From contig NZ_JYNX01000038.1 in assembly GCF_001044255.1 (NCBI RefSeq), positions 169,929-233,928 of the forward strand: a stretch of 64,000 bases of DNA, written 5' to 3'. Below are positions 1-9,570 of the stretch, piece by piece. A program made the translations under genes and the position numbers. This stretch comes from Mycolicibacterium chubuense (GTDB taxonomy: Bacteria > Actinomycetota > Actinomycetes > Mycobacteriales > Mycobacteriaceae). The first letter of the stretch is position 1, and every line of letters begins with the position of its first letter. The notes under the pieces were generated by a model. That model was not told the DNA's origin, did no database searches, and worked only from the letters and a program-made list of their open reading frames with translations.

Positions 1-1127
1 TCCTCCACGGCGAACAGCAGCGAGGGGTGCCCGGACATCTCGAGGAAGGCGTCGGCGTGGTGCGCGATGCCGGTGTCGACGGCGCGGTCGAAGCGAATGG
101 TGTTGCGCAGGTTGGCAAGCCAGTAGGAGCGTAGACCGGTGCCGGCCGCGACGATGTCACCGGTCGCGGAGCCGATGAACTGCACGGCCGAGTCGGTGAA
201 CTCTCCGACCGGCAGGGCGTCGGTCACGCCGCGTCCGCACGCGTCCATCGCGCTGGTGTGCGCGGGGAAGCTCATCGCCAGCGGCCGGGCGAAACGCCCT
301 GTCCCCGCGACCGCTTCGACCAGTGCGGTGACCGCACGGCGCTCCCCCGAAACGGCGACCGACGCGCTGGCGTTGATCGCCGAGAGTTCCAGCCAGCCGG
401 GAGCACGTGCGATCAGTTCAGCCGCCTCGACCGCGTCCATACCGAGCACGGCCACCCCGTGGTCGCCGGGGATGGCCTCGATCGCGCCGGCGCGCGCGGC
501 GAGCACGGTGATCGCATCGTCGAGCGACAGGCATTCGGCCACATGGGCGGCCGCGACCTCGCCGAGGCTGTGGCCGATCGTCAGGTCGGGCAGAATGCCG
601 CAGGACCGCCACACTGCGGCGAGTGCGACGGCGTGGATGAACTGGGCGCCCTGCAGTTCCAGGTGCGACACCGACTCGCTCGCCGCCGGGGCGGTGAGGA
701 AGCGCAGCGGCGAGGTCAGCCCGGCACTGCGGAATGCCGCGTCGATCCGGTCGGCCGTGTCGCGATACACCCGCAGCCCGCGGTACGCCTCGGCGCCCAT
801 TCCCGGCCACTGCGTGCCCTGGCCGGGGAACACGAACGCTCTGCGGCTGGTGGTGCTGCGTGCCGAGCGGGCGACCAGCGGGTGGTCGCGGCCGTCCACG
901 ACGGCACGCAGACCGTCGGCCAGCTCGGCGGTGTCGCGCGCGCGCAGCACGGTCCGGTGCCGGCGTACCCGCCGGGTGCCGAGCAGGTGGGCGGCGATCT
1001 GTGCGACCTGGCCCGCCTCGCGCCCGAGGTAGTCCAGCACGTCCCGCGCGGCGTCGGGCAGCAGGTCCGCATCGTGTGCGGTGAGCAGGACGGGGAGGCG
1101 CCCGTCCGGCAGTCCGGAGAACGGCAT
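1..1127 (-). CDS. mbtD: MbtD, mycobactin polyketide synthase (N-terminal part, cut by window edge)
   Basis: The frame is open from the ATG at 1127 to the edge, about 375 residues. An acyltransferase domain is visible: a GQGTQWPGMG stretch near its start, the nucleophile motif GHSLGE (Ser about 187) and a later SFPAHTSAMD stretch. In M. tuberculosis MbtD carries AT, KR and carrier domains and works with the separate ketosynthase MbtC to add a malonyl-derived unit to mycobactin; only the N-terminal AT part is visible here. The start overlaps the mbtC stop (TGATG), so the genes are co-translated. Identity rests on the AT domain and its position after mbtC; the missing C-terminus cannot be judged. 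Confidence 0.9.
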   Translation of the reverse strand, partial: MPFSGLPDGRLPVLLTAHDADLLPDAARDVLDYLGREAGQVAQIAAHLLGTRRVRRHRTVLRARDTAELADGLRAVVDGRDHPLVARSARSTTSRRAFVFPGQGTQWPGMGAEAYRGLRVYRDTADRIDAAFRSAGLTSPLRFLTAPAASESVSHLELQGAQFIHAVALAAVWRSCGILPDLTIGHSLGEVAAAHVAECLSLDDAITVLAARAGAIEAIPGDHGVAVLGMDAVEAAELIARAPGWLELSAINASASVAVSGERRAVTALVEAVAGTGRFARPLAMSFPAHTSAMDACGRGVTDALPVGEFTDSAVQFIGSATGDIVAAGTGLRSYWLANLRNTIRFDRAVDTGIAHHADAFLEMSGHPSLLFAVE

Positions 1128-2428
1128 CAGGCGGCCTCACCGTCGGGCACGGACACCACGATGTGCGTGTTGGTCCCACTCATGCCGAAGGCGGACACCG
1201 CGCCCCACCGCGCGGCGCCGGTGGCCGGCCACGGCGTCGCCTCGGTTGCCAGCCGTAGACCGGTTGCGGCCCAGTCGATCTCATCGCTGGGCTGCTCGGC
1301 GTGCAAGGTCGCAGGAACCACGCCGTGTTCGGCGGCCAGCAGCACCTTGGCCAGGCCGAGCGCTCCGGCGGCGGCCTGAGTGTGGCCGACGTTCGATTTC
1401 ACCGAGCCCAGCAGCGGACCGCCGCCCGGCGCGCCGGCACCGTAGGTGGCGGCCAGGGAGTGCAGTTCGGTGCGATCGCCGAGACGGGTGCCGGTGCCGT
1501 GGCCCTCGATCATGCCGATCATCCCGATGTCGGCGGCCGCCGTGTCGAGCGCACGCCGGAACAGACGCGTCTGGGCGTCCTGGTTCGGCGCTGTCAGCCC
1601 CACCGACCGGCCGTCGCTGTTGACGCAACTCGCCTGCACCTCGCCGAGCACGGGACGACGGTCGCGGCGCGCGGCGGATCGGCGCTGCAGCACGAACATC
1701 CCGGCGCCCTCACCCCAGACGGTGCCGCTGGCGTAAGCGCTGTAGGGGCGGCAGTGGCCGTCGTCGGAGAGCGCGTGCTGCCGGGCGAATTCGACGAAAT
1801 AGCCGGGTGATCCCATCACGCAGACACCTCCGGCGAGTGCGAGGTCGCAGTCACCGGCGCGCAGCGCCTGCACGGCCAGGTGCACTGCCGAGAGCGCCGA
1901 GGAGCAGGATGTGTCGACGGTCATCGCCGGCCCTGCCAGCCCCAGGGTGTAGGCGATCCTGCCGGAGATGACGCCGAGCGAGGTTCCGGTGATCAGATGT
2001 CCGGTGTGTTCGCCGAACTCGTCCATGGCAGGCCCGTACCGCATGTCCGACGCGCCGACGTAGCAGCCGACATCATGACCGGCGAGGTCGTCCGGATTGA
2101 TCGCGGCGTCCTCGAGTGCACGCCAGGCCACCCGCAGCCCGACGCGCTGCTGCGGATCCATCGCGAGAGCCTCGCGGCGGGAGATGCCGAAGAACTCGGG
2201 GTCGAATGTGCCTGCGGTGGCGAGGAATCCGCCGAGGTCGTGGATCGGTGTCGCGCCGCCCCGGCGCGAGGCGTCGATGAGTTCGTGCACCGGCCAACCC
2301 CGGTCGACGGGGAACGGGGCCAGCGCTTCGCGTCGCTCGGTGAGCAGCGCCCAGAAGTGGTCGGGGGTGGCCACCCCGCCCGGCGCCTCCACCGCCATCC
2401 CGACGATCGCGATCGGGTCGTCGGTCAC
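1127..2428 (-). CDS. mbtC: MbtC, standalone mycobactin ketosynthase
   Basis: A 433-residue protein made only of a beta-ketoacyl synthase. The N-terminal DPIAIVGMAVEAPGG is the usual KS opening; the active-site Cys is in DTSCSSAL (about residue 175) and the two His are in EGHGTG (about 309) and KSNVGH (about 346). It performs the condensation for which MbtD supplies the AT and carrier. I chose the GTG at 2428 rather than any upstream start: it overlaps the mbtT stop as GTGA and begins directly at the KS. Length agrees with the approximately 444-residue M. tuberculosis MbtC. Confidence 0.93.
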   Translation of the reverse strand: MTDDPIAIVGMAVEAPGGVATPDHFWALLTERREALAPFPVDRGWPVHELIDASRRGGATPIHDLGGFLATAGTFDPEFFGISRREALAMDPQQRVGLRVAWRALEDAAINPDDLAGHDVGCYVGASDMRYGPAMDEFGEHTGHLITGTSLGVISGRIAYTLGLAGPAMTVDTSCSSALSAVHLAVQALRAGDCDLALAGGVCVMGSPGYFVEFARQHALSDDGHCRPYSAYASGTVWGEGAGMFVLQRRSAARRDRRPVLGEVQASCVNSDGRSVGLTAPNQDAQTRLFRRALDTAAADIGMIGMIEGHGTGTRLGDRTELHSLAATYGAGAPGGGPLLGSVKSNVGHTQAAAGALGLAKVLLAAEHGVVPATLHAEQPSDEIDWAATGLRLATEATPWPATGAARWGAVSAFGMSGTNTHIVVSVPDGEAA

Positions 2429-3168
2429 GTGCAGCTGACCAAGTCTGCGACGGTGTTCAGGTGGTCGTCCAGATAGAAGTGGCCGCCGGCGAAATCGGTG
2501 AAGGTGAAGGCACCGTCGGTGTGGATCGCCCACTGTCGCAGCAGTTCCTGATCGACACGGTGGTCGTCGCGGCCACCGAGGGCGTGAACGTCGGCCGTGA
2601 TGCGCACGTCGCGCCCGCAGGTGTAGGCGTTGAAGGCCCGGTAGTCGGCGCGCACAGCCGGCAGCAGCAGGGCCAGGAAGTCGTCGTCGTCGAGCAAAGC
2701 GGCGTCGGTGCCGCCGAGATCGGCGATGTCGGTGAGCAACCCGGCGTCGGTGGTGGGCACCGGCCGCGAGCCCGCGACCGTCGACGGCGCCTGGCTGGCC
2801 GATGCCCACAGCTCGCGCACCGTGATCCTGCGTCGGACGGCCTGCCGGGCGAACTCGAATCCGACCAGGGCACCCATGCAGTGCCCGAAGAGTCGCAGCG
2901 GTCCGAGCGCGGCCCAGTCCGCGGCGTCGAGCGTGTCGGTGGCGAGGTCGCCGACGGTGGGGGCAGCCGGATGCGCGAGCCGTTCACCGCGCTGCGGATA
3001 CTGCAGGAGGAAGGTGTCGACGCCGCGTGCCGCGAGCGCCATGCCGAAACGGCGGTAGGCCGCGGCGGCGCCGCCGGCGTGCGGGAACACGAGGGTCGCG
3101 GTGCCCGGCCGGCCCGGGAACCGTTTGATCCACGGTGTCAGTTCGATGCGGTCGAGGTCGAGAGTCAT
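2425..3168 (-). CDS. mbtT: MbtT, type II thioesterase of the mycobactin cluster
   Basis: A 247-residue alpha/beta-hydrolase thioesterase. It opens with LVFPHAGG; the nucleophile elbow is GHCMG (Cys 97), followed by an acid in GGRDD and a His in AGGHFYL. It is expected to edit or release thioesters on the MbtB assembly line. In M. tuberculosis the equivalent domain is fused to the C-terminus of MbtB; here it is a separate gene, as in M. smegmatis. ATG at 3168 overlaps the mbtB stop (ATGA), and its stop overlaps mbtC. The odd feature is Cys in place of the usual Ser nucleophile; the codon is clearly TGC. Confidence 0.9.
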   Translation of the reverse strand: MTLDLDRIELTPWIKRFPGRPGTATLVFPHAGGAAAAYRRFGMALAARGVDTFLLQYPQRGERLAHPAAPTVGDLATDTLDAADWAALGPLRLFGHCMGALVGFEFARQAVRRRITVRELWASASQAPSTVAGSRPVPTTDAGLLTDIADLGGTDAALLDDDDFLALLLPAVRADYRAFNAYTCGRDVRITADVHALGGRDDHRVDQELLRQWAIHTDGAFTFTDFAGGHFYLDDHLNTVADLVSCT

Positions 3169-6100
3169 CCCGCCGACGGACTTTCCAGCGCCGCACGGAC
3201 CTCGGCGCCGTCCATGGCGGCCACCTCCAGGAACAGCTGCGCCACCTCCGTGAGCCGGTGACTGTCGGGTTCGCGCGCCAGTAGTCGCGTCGCCAGGTCC
3301 GCGACCGTGCGGGCGGCGAAGATGTCTGCGACCGCCACCGACGGGGTGTCCAGCCACGTGCGGACCCGGCCGACCACCGCGGTGGCGAGCACGGAATCCC
3401 CTCCGCTGGCGAAGAAGTCGTCGTCGACGCCCACCTGACTCCGGCCGAGGACGTCACCGGTGATCGCGGCCAGCGCCGCCTCGAGGGGGGTGGTCGGCGC
3501 GCGGTAGCCGCGGCCGGCGCGCACCTCGGCTCCCGCGCCGAGCATCCGCGCGACGGCGACACGGTCCACCTTGCCGCCGACGGTGAACGGCACGTGGTCG
3601 GTGACGACGACGATCTGGGGGATCATGTGCGGCGCGACGATCTCCGACAGCGCGGCGGTGACGCTCTGCGGGTCGCGGTCCGTGCACACCGCAGCGCCGA
3701 GCACGTCGCGGCGACCGTCGGTCGGCACGATCGCGGCCACGGCCGCGTCGACGCCGGGTACCCGGCGCAGGGCGGCTTCGACGTCCCCGAGTTCGACCCG
3801 ATAGCCACTGATCTTCACCCGGTGGTCGGCACGGCCGACGAACTCGATGAGCCCGCCCGGCCGGTAACGGACCAGATCGCCGGTGCGGTACCACCGTCGG
3901 CCCTCATGGATGACGAAGCGCTCCGCCGTCAACTCCGGGCGCGCGCAGTAGCCGCGGGCGATGCCGCGGCCACCGACCCACAGTTCGCCGGGCACCCAGT
4001 CCGGGCAGTCCAGCCCGTCGGATCCGACGACGCGACACATGTTGCCGGGCAACGGAACCCCCAGCGGTACCGATGTCCAGTCCTCGGGAAGCCGGTCGAC
4101 GTCGCAGATCGTGTTGTGGGTGGCCGTCTCGGTGGCGCCGCCCAGCCCGGCGAAGCGCATCCGCGGCGCCCGGCGGCGCAGCGCACGAACCAGTTCGGGA
4201 CGCACCCAGTCGCCACCGGTCGGGACCACCCGCACCGTGGACAGGTCCCCGTCGACTCCGGTCAGCATCTCCAGCCAGCCGGGCATGAAGTGCAGCACGG
4301 TCACGCCGTGCCGTTCGATCAGCCGCGCCCAGGTGTCCGGGTCGCGGCGGTGCGCTTCGTCGACCGCCACGACGGTGCCGCCGGCGCCGAGCATGCCGAA
4401 CACGTCGAGCACCGACAGATCGCATTCGAGCGTCGACAGCGCGAGACAGCGGTCGGCCGGTCCGATGCCGAAGTGGGCGTTGATGAATCCGACGGTGTTC
4501 ATCGCCGCGTCGTGGGTGATCTCGACGCCCTTGGGTTCTCCCGTCGACCCCGAGGTGAACAGGATGTAGGCCGGCTCGCTGCCGGCGACGGCGGGCGGGC
4601 TGAAGCCGGTTTCCCGGCGGCCCACCCGCAGGGCCTCGGTGACGGTCAGACCGCATCGGGTGGGCGGCTGGTCACCGCACGCCAGCACCATCCGCACGCC
4701 GGCGTTGTCGAGCATGCGGTCCCCCCGCTCGGCAGGATGGTCGACGCCCACCGGGACGTAGACCGCTCCGGCTGTCGAGATCGCCAGCAGCGCAACGATC
4801 TGCTCGGCGTTCTTGGGCCCGGTCACCGCCACGGTGTCCCCCGGCCGGACGCCGGCGACGTGCAGCGCGGCCGCGACGGCGAGCACCTGCTCGCGCAACT
4901 GCGCATAGGTCAGCGCACCGTCGCCGTCGAGCACCGCGGTCGCCTCCGGCTGCGCCTCGGCCTGCCGGAGAAAGCCGTCGTGCAGGGCCTCGCGCGGCGC
5001 GGCGGACGCGGTGGTCACGGCGTCGCGGCGGGCCTGCTGATCGGGCGGCACGGCGCTGACATCGACGGCGTCCCAGGCGCCGTCGTCGGCGGCGAGGCGC
5101 TCCAGTTCGGCCAGGTGATGGGCGAACATCGCGTCGGCGACGCCGGGCCGGAAGGCGTCCTCGCGGACGTCCCAGTTGATCATCAAGCCGTCGGCCATCG
5201 GTGTGGCCTGCGCGTCGAGCAGCACCTGCGGACCCTGGGAGATCGTCCACACCGGCGTGCCGAACTGCTCGGTCACGATGCCGGCGAACAGATCTCCGAG
5301 ACCCAGTGCACTGGTGTACACGAAAGGCGCGAGCACGGGCGTGCCGTGCAGACGGGTCAGGTCACGCAACACCGACAGGCCCGAGTAGCTCGCGTGGTGT
5401 GCGCTGGCGTGCAGGGAGTCCTGCAGCACCCGGGCGCGCGCGGTCGGTGTACGGGCCTCGCCGAGGTCCACGTCGAGCATCAGCGACGAGGTGAAGTCGC
5501 CCACCAGCTTGTCGACGTCGGGATGGAACTGTTCGCGCCCGAACATCGGCAGGTTCAACAGGAATCGGCGATGGGTCGCCCAGCGGGCCAGCGTGCCGGC
5601 GTAGGAGGCGGCGATCGCCATCGCCGGGGTGATGCCGCGCCGGTGCGCCGCGGCGAACAGCGCGTCACGCGTGGCGACGTCGAAGGTGTGCCAGCGCCGG
5701 GTGCCGCGGCGCGGGTTCGCCTGCTCGGCGCGCGGAACGAGCGGCAGCGCAGGGCCTTCCGGCAGGTCCGGGAGTCGGTCGGCCCACCAGCGCCGGTCCT
5801 CGTCGCTGACAGGGGACGCCGCGGTGAGCGCCGCCCGGTACTGCCGGTAGGTGTAGCCCAGCGCGGGAAGCGTGCCGCCGGCGTAGAACTCGGCGAGGTC
5901 GGACATGAAGGTGCGGTAGCTGACGGCGTCGGCGGCCTGCATGTCGAGGTCGACGTGCAGGCGGGTACGCCCGGCGGGCAGCAGGGACAGCGAGAACTCG
6001 ACGACCTGGCCGCGCAGCAGCTGATGGGATTTCTCGTCTCTGATCTGCGCGAGGTGCCTGTCGGCGTCGGGGAGGTCCGCGTCGCGCAGGTCGTACACCG

Positions 6101-6617
6101 TGACGGGAAGGCCGCGATCACCGATGCGCTGGGTGCCGTCCGGCAGGATGTCGACGCGCAGCATCGGATGCCGCTCGGCCAGCCGGGCCGTCGCGGCGCG
6201 CAGCCGGTCGGGGTCGACGCCGGCGCCGTCGAACTCCACGTAGAGGTGTGCGGCGACCCCACCGAGCTGCTGGTCTTCGTTGCGGCCGACCCACAGCGCA
6301 TGCTGGATCGGGGCCAGCGGGAACGGTCCGTCGTCCTCCGCGGCAATGGTGGACTGCGCGGGCTCCCCGAGCGCGGACATCTCGCGCCCGGCCAGCAGCT
6401 CCGCCCACGCCTGCACCGTGGGTCGGCCGGCCAGCGCCGCGAAGCTCACATCGATGCCCTGTCGCCGCCAGCGCCCGGACAGGGTCATCATCCGAATCGA
6501 GTCCAGACCCGAGGCGATCAGATCGGTGTGCGGATCGAGATCGTCGGGAGCGATCCCGAGCAGCTCGGCCACCTCGTCACGAATCGACAGGACACTCGTC
6601 GTCGCTGCTCCCACCAA
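3165..6617 (-). CDS. mbtB: MbtB, phenyloxazoline synthase (NRPS)
   Basis: A 1,150-residue NRPS. Order: aryl carrier (SGLDSIRMM, Ser 40), heterocyclisation domain with D225-x4-D230-x2-S233 (the Cy signature), adenylation domain (FTSGSTGEPKG about residue 690, catalytic Lys in GGKVDR about 1015) and peptidyl carrier (ASGGDSVLA, Ser about 1074). It condenses the aryl group loaded by MbtA with Ser/Thr and cyclises it to the oxazoline iron ligand. It ends after the carrier, so it lacks the terminal thioesterase of the M. tuberculosis protein; that activity is encoded by the next gene. Expression is probably controlled by the IdeR boxes just upstream of its ATG. Confidence 0.95.
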   Translation of the reverse strand: MVGAATTSVLSIRDEVAELLGIAPDDLDPHTDLIASGLDSIRMMTLSGRWRRQGIDVSFAALAGRPTVQAWAELLAGREMSALGEPAQSTIAAEDDGPFPLAPIQHALWVGRNEDQQLGGVAAHLYVEFDGAGVDPDRLRAATARLAERHPMLRVDILPDGTQRIGDRGLPVTVYDLRDADLPDADRHLAQIRDEKSHQLLRGQVVEFSLSLLPAGRTRLHVDLDMQAADAVSYRTFMSDLAEFYAGGTLPALGYTYRQYRAALTAASPVSDEDRRWWADRLPDLPEGPALPLVPRAEQANPRRGTRRWHTFDVATRDALFAAAHRRGITPAMAIAASYAGTLARWATHRRFLLNLPMFGREQFHPDVDKLVGDFTSSLMLDVDLGEARTPTARARVLQDSLHASAHHASYSGLSVLRDLTRLHGTPVLAPFVYTSALGLGDLFAGIVTEQFGTPVWTISQGPQVLLDAQATPMADGLMINWDVREDAFRPGVADAMFAHHLAELERLAADDGAWDAVDVSAVPPDQQARRDAVTTASAAPREALHDGFLRQAEAQPEATAVLDGDGALTYAQLREQVLAVAAALHVAGVRPGDTVAVTGPKNAEQIVALLAISTAGAVYVPVGVDHPAERGDRMLDNAGVRMVLACGDQPPTRCGLTVTEALRVGRRETGFSPPAVAGSEPAYILFTSGSTGEPKGVEITHDAAMNTVGFINAHFGIGPADRCLALSTLECDLSVLDVFGMLGAGGTVVAVDEAHRRDPDTWARLIERHGVTVLHFMPGWLEMLTGVDGDLSTVRVVPTGGDWVRPELVRALRRRAPRMRFAGLGGATETATHNTICDVDRLPEDWTSVPLGVPLPGNMCRVVGSDGLDCPDWVPGELWVGGRGIARGYCARPELTAERFVIHEGRRWYRTGDLVRYRPGGLIEFVGRADHRVKISGYRVELGDVEAALRRVPGVDAAVAAIVPTDGRRDVLGAAVCTDRDPQSVTAALSEIVAPHMIPQIVVVTDHVPFTVGGKVDRVAVARMLGAGAEVRAGRGYRAPTTPLEAALAAITGDVLGRSQVGVDDDFFASGGDSVLATAVVGRVRTWLDTPSVAVADIFAARTVADLATRLLAREPDSHRLTEVAQLFLEVAAMDGAEVRAALESPSAG

Positions 6618-6627
6618 GCCTCCAGCA

Positions 6628-6646
6628 TTAGTACAGGCTGCCCTAA
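6628..6646. promoter_or_regulatory. IdeR (iron) box 1 between mbtB and mbtA
   Basis: Reads TTAGTACAGGCTGCCCTAA; 14 of 19 positions match the mycobacterial consensus TTAGGTTAGSCTAACCTAA by my count. It lies 11 bp upstream of the mbtB start, where iron-loaded IdeR would block transcription. Confidence 0.8.
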
Positions 6647-6647
6647 C

Positions 6648-6666
6648 TTTGTGGAGGCTACCCTAT
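6648..6666. promoter_or_regulatory. IdeR (iron) box 2 between mbtB and mbtA
   Basis: Reads TTTGTGGAGGCTACCCTAT; about 13 of 19 positions match the IdeR consensus. It abuts box 1 with one base between. Tandem boxes in the divergent mbtA/mbtB promoter are typical of mycobacteria and should give joint control of both directions. Confidence 0.7.
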
Positions 6667-6711
6667 ATTCGGGTCACCGAGAACTCCTACCCAGAGCGGT
6701 GACACCCACAG

Positions 6712-8358
6712 ATGACCTCCCCCGCAACCGACCATCCGGACCTGCTGAACGGCTTCGTCCCGTTCCCTCCTGAGCGCGCACGGCAATACCGCGATGCCGG
6801 ATACTGGACCGGCCGTCCACTGGACTCCGTCCTCACCCGGGCGGCCGCCACGTGGCCCGGATGCACCGCGATCATCGATGCGACACAGCGCTGTTCGTTC
6901 GCCGAACTCGAACAGGCAGCGGATCGGGTCGCCGCCGGGGTGGCGGCACTCGGCATCGCCGACGGCGATCGCGTGCTGGTGCAACTGCCCAATTCGTGCC
7001 GGTTCGCCGTCACCTTGTTCGGGCTGCTGCGCGCAGGCGCGGTGCCCGTGCTGTGTCTGCCCGGCCACCGGGCCGCCGAACTCGGACATTTCGCCCGGGT
7101 GAGCGGCGCGGTCGCGCTGATCATCGCCGACCGGATCGCCGGCTTCGACCACGTCGCGATGGCGCGTGACCTCGTGGCCGACCATCCGCACCTGCGCCAC
7201 GTCGTCGTCGACGGCGACTGCGGACCCTTCCTGCCGTGGTCGACACTGACCGACGCCGGGGCGGCGATCGCGCCTCGCCCACCGATCGATCCGTCGCGTC
7301 CCGCGGTCCTGCTGGTGTCCGGCGGCACCACCGGGCTGCCGAAACTTATCGCCCGCACGCACGACGACTACCTCTACACCGCCACGGCCAGTGCCGCCGC
7401 GTACGGGATGACGGCGCAGGACACCTACCTGGTGGCGCTGCCCGCGGGCCACAACTTTCCGCTGGCGTGCCCCGGGCTGCTCGGATCGATGACGGTCGGC
7501 GCCGCGACCGTATTCACCGCAGACCCCAGTCCGGAGAACGCTTTCGCGCTGATCGACCGCCACCGCGTCACCGTGACCGGACTGGTCAACGCGCTGGCCA
7601 AGATGTGGGCGCAGGCCTGCGCCTGGGAGCCGGTGCCGCCCACCTCGCTGCGCGTCGTGCAGGTGGGGGGATCCCGGATGAGTCCGGACGACGCCCGGTT
7701 CCTGCTGGAGCGGTTGTCACCCGGCATCTCGCAGATCTTCGGAATGGCCGAGGGCATGCTCAATTTCACGCGACCCGGCGATCCGCTGGACGTGGTGATG
7801 CACACCCAGGGACGGCCGATGTCGCCGCACGACGAGATGCGGGTGGTCGACGAGAACGGCGCAGAGGTGGCTCCCGGCGAGGAGGGTGAACTCCTTGTCC
7901 GCGGGCCCTACACCCTCAACGGCTACTACCGCGCCGAGGACGCCAACGCGCGGTCGTTCACCTCCGACGGCTTCTACCGCACCGGAGATCGGGTGCGCGT
8001 CTTCACCGACGGTCCCCGGGCCGGCTACCTGGAGGTGACGGGCCGGATCAAGGACGTCATCCACCGCGGCGGCGAAACCGTCTCGGCCACCGACCTGGAA
8101 GACCACCTGCACACCCATCCTGGGATCCGCGCCGCGGCTGCGGTGCCGCTGCCCGACGCCTTTCTCGGCGAGAAGATCTGCGCCGCCGTGGTATTCGCAG
8201 GACGGCCGATCACACTGAGCGAGCTGAACGCGTTCCTGGACAGCCGCGGGGTCTCCGTGCACCTGCGGCCCGATGTGCTGGTGGCACTGCCGTCGTTGCC
8301 GATGACAGCGGTCGGCAAGGTCGACAAGCAGCGGGTGGTGAGGTCGGTGACGGGCTGA
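6712..8358 (+). CDS. mbtA: MbtA, salicyl-AMP ligase
   Basis: A 548-residue member of the ANL adenylating family. It has the phosphate-binding loop VSGGTTGLPK (about residues 199-208), FGMAEG, YRTGDRVR, the hinge region GRIKDVIHRGGETVSATDLE, and the C-terminal catalytic Lys in MTAVGKVDK. It activates salicylate (or a substituted salicylate) with ATP and loads it onto the MbtB aryl carrier. It is divergent from mbtB and shares the IdeR-controlled promoter region. It ends tail-to-tail against the P450 gene with no gap. If the nearby PKS makes 6-methylsalicylate, this is the enzyme that would have to accept it. Confidence 0.95.
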   Translation: MTSPATDHPDLLNGFVPFPPERARQYRDAGYWTGRPLDSVLTRAAATWPGCTAIIDATQRCSFAELEQAADRVAAGVAALGIADGDRVLVQLPNSCRFAVTLFGLLRAGAVPVLCLPGHRAAELGHFARVSGAVALIIADRIAGFDHVAMARDLVADHPHLRHVVVDGDCGPFLPWSTLTDAGAAIAPRPPIDPSRPAVLLVSGGTTGLPKLIARTHDDYLYTATASAAAYGMTAQDTYLVALPAGHNFPLACPGLLGSMTVGAATVFTADPSPENAFALIDRHRVTVTGLVNALAKMWAQACAWEPVPPTSLRVVQVGGSRMSPDDARFLLERLSPGISQIFGMAEGMLNFTRPGDPLDVVMHTQGRPMSPHDEMRVVDENGAEVAPGEEGELLVRGPYTLNGYYRAEDANARSFTSDGFYRTGDRVRVFTDGPRAGYLEVTGRIKDVIHRGGETVSATDLEDHLHTHPGIRAAAAVPLPDAFLGEKICAAVVFAGRPITLSELNAFLDSRGVSVHLRPDVLVALPSLPMTAVGKVDKQRVVRSVTG

Positions 8359-9570
8359 TCACCCGGCGATCAGGCGGACCGGCGCGTGCTCGAGACGGCG
8401 AATGATGTTGTTCACCGCCCAGATCGGCTCTCCGACCATCTCGATGCGCTCCACACGGTCGAGCAGCGCTCGGAGCACGGCGGCGGTCTCCAACCGCGCC
8501 AGCCCCTGCCCCGCGCACGCGTGAGCGCCGTTCCCGAATCCGACGTGCCGCCCGGCGTCGCGACGAATGTCGAAGAGCCACGGGTCTTTCCACTCGCGCT
8601 CGTCACGGTTGGCCGAGGCGTACACCGCGAGCACCCGCGCACCGGCCGGGATACTGACCCCGGCGACGGTGCTGTTCCTGCCGACCTTCCTGGTGAACGC
8701 CCGCAGCGGCGACTCGAAGCGCACCACCTCGTTGATCGCGTTGGGCAACAAGGTGGGGTCCGCCCGGAGCAGCTCCCACTGCTCCGGATGGGCGGCGAAG
8801 AGGTGGATCGCGCTGGAGATGGCGCTGATCGTGGTGTCCAACGACGGTGCGATGTAGTCGATCAGCAGGGGCGGCACCTCGTCGAGGTCGATGACGCCGT
8901 CGTCGGCGGCGGCGAGCAGTTCGTGCGCCATGCTGTCCGGCAGCACGGTGCGGTCCCGGACGACGCGGCGGGCGAAGCGCAGCATCTGCACGGTGGCGGG
9001 CACGGCCGTGAGGGCCTGCCTGTTGGCCGTCCCCAGCATGTCGAACGTCGCCGCGCCCCATCCGAGGAGGTGGTCGCGCTGATCGTGCGGCCATCCGACG
9101 AGATCGGGCACCACCGCGAGCGGAAGCGCGGTCGCCACGTCGGTCACCGCGTCGACGGTGCCCCGGCGCACCGCGGCGTCGACGATGCGGTGAGCCCGCT
9201 CGTCGACGGCATCGCCGAGGCCGCGCAGGGCGCGCGGCATCAGCCGGTGGGCGACGAGTCTGCGGCGCCGCTCGTGCTCGGCGCCGTCGCTGTTGAGCGT
9301 CGTGCCGCGCCCGAGACGGTTGGTCAGCGCGTTGGCCGCCACCCCGTCCCCGGACAGGTACGTGCCGTCGTCGCGCAGGGCCGCTTTGCATTCGGCGTAG
9401 CGCGGAAGTGCGTAGAGCCGATGCCGGGCCAACCACACGACGGGGCCGAGCGCCCGCATCGCGCGATAGTGGGGATAGGGGTCCAGGATCGCCGACCTGC
9501 TGTAGATGCTGGGCCGGTAGACCGGGACGTGCCGGGAGCGACGGAACACCTGCACCTTTCCTGCCGTCAT
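8359..9570 (-). CDS. Cytochrome P450
   Basis: A 403-residue bacterial class I P450. The heme ligand is Cys 352 in FGNGAHACAGQGLARLE; the K-helix ExxR is in NEVVRFESPLR; the I-helix region reads APSLDTTISA, so the usual AGxDT is altered before the conserved DTT. ATG at 9570 overlaps the stop of the FAD monooxygenase gene (ATGA), and it is last in a four-gene operon with that enzyme, a FAH-fold hydrolase and a VOC dioxygenase. A role in hydroxylating the pathway substrate is inference. No ferredoxin or reductase is adjacent. Confidence 0.88.
   Translation of the reverse strand: MTAGKVQVFRRSRHVPVYRPSIYSRSAILDPYPHYRAMRALGPVVWLARHRLYALPRYAECKAALRDDGTYLSGDGVAANALTNRLGRGTTLNSDGAEHERRRRLVAHRLMPRALRGLGDAVDERAHRIVDAAVRRGTVDAVTDVATALPLAVVPDLVGWPHDQRDHLLGWGAATFDMLGTANRQALTAVPATVQMLRFARRVVRDRTVLPDSMAHELLAAADDGVIDLDEVPPLLIDYIAPSLDTTISAISSAIHLFAAHPEQWELLRADPTLLPNAINEVVRFESPLRAFTRKVGRNSTVAGVSIPAGARVLAVYASANRDEREWKDPWLFDIRRDAGRHVGFGNGAHACAGQGLARLETAAVLRALLDRVERIEMVGEPIWAVNNIIRRLEHAPVRLIAG

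Noticed and set aside
3594-6773. 1,059-codon open frame on the plus strand opposite mbtB
   Set aside because: It is the antisense shadow of mbtB; low-complexity Arg/Gly/His-rich translation without a domain, caused by high GC3 on the coding strand.
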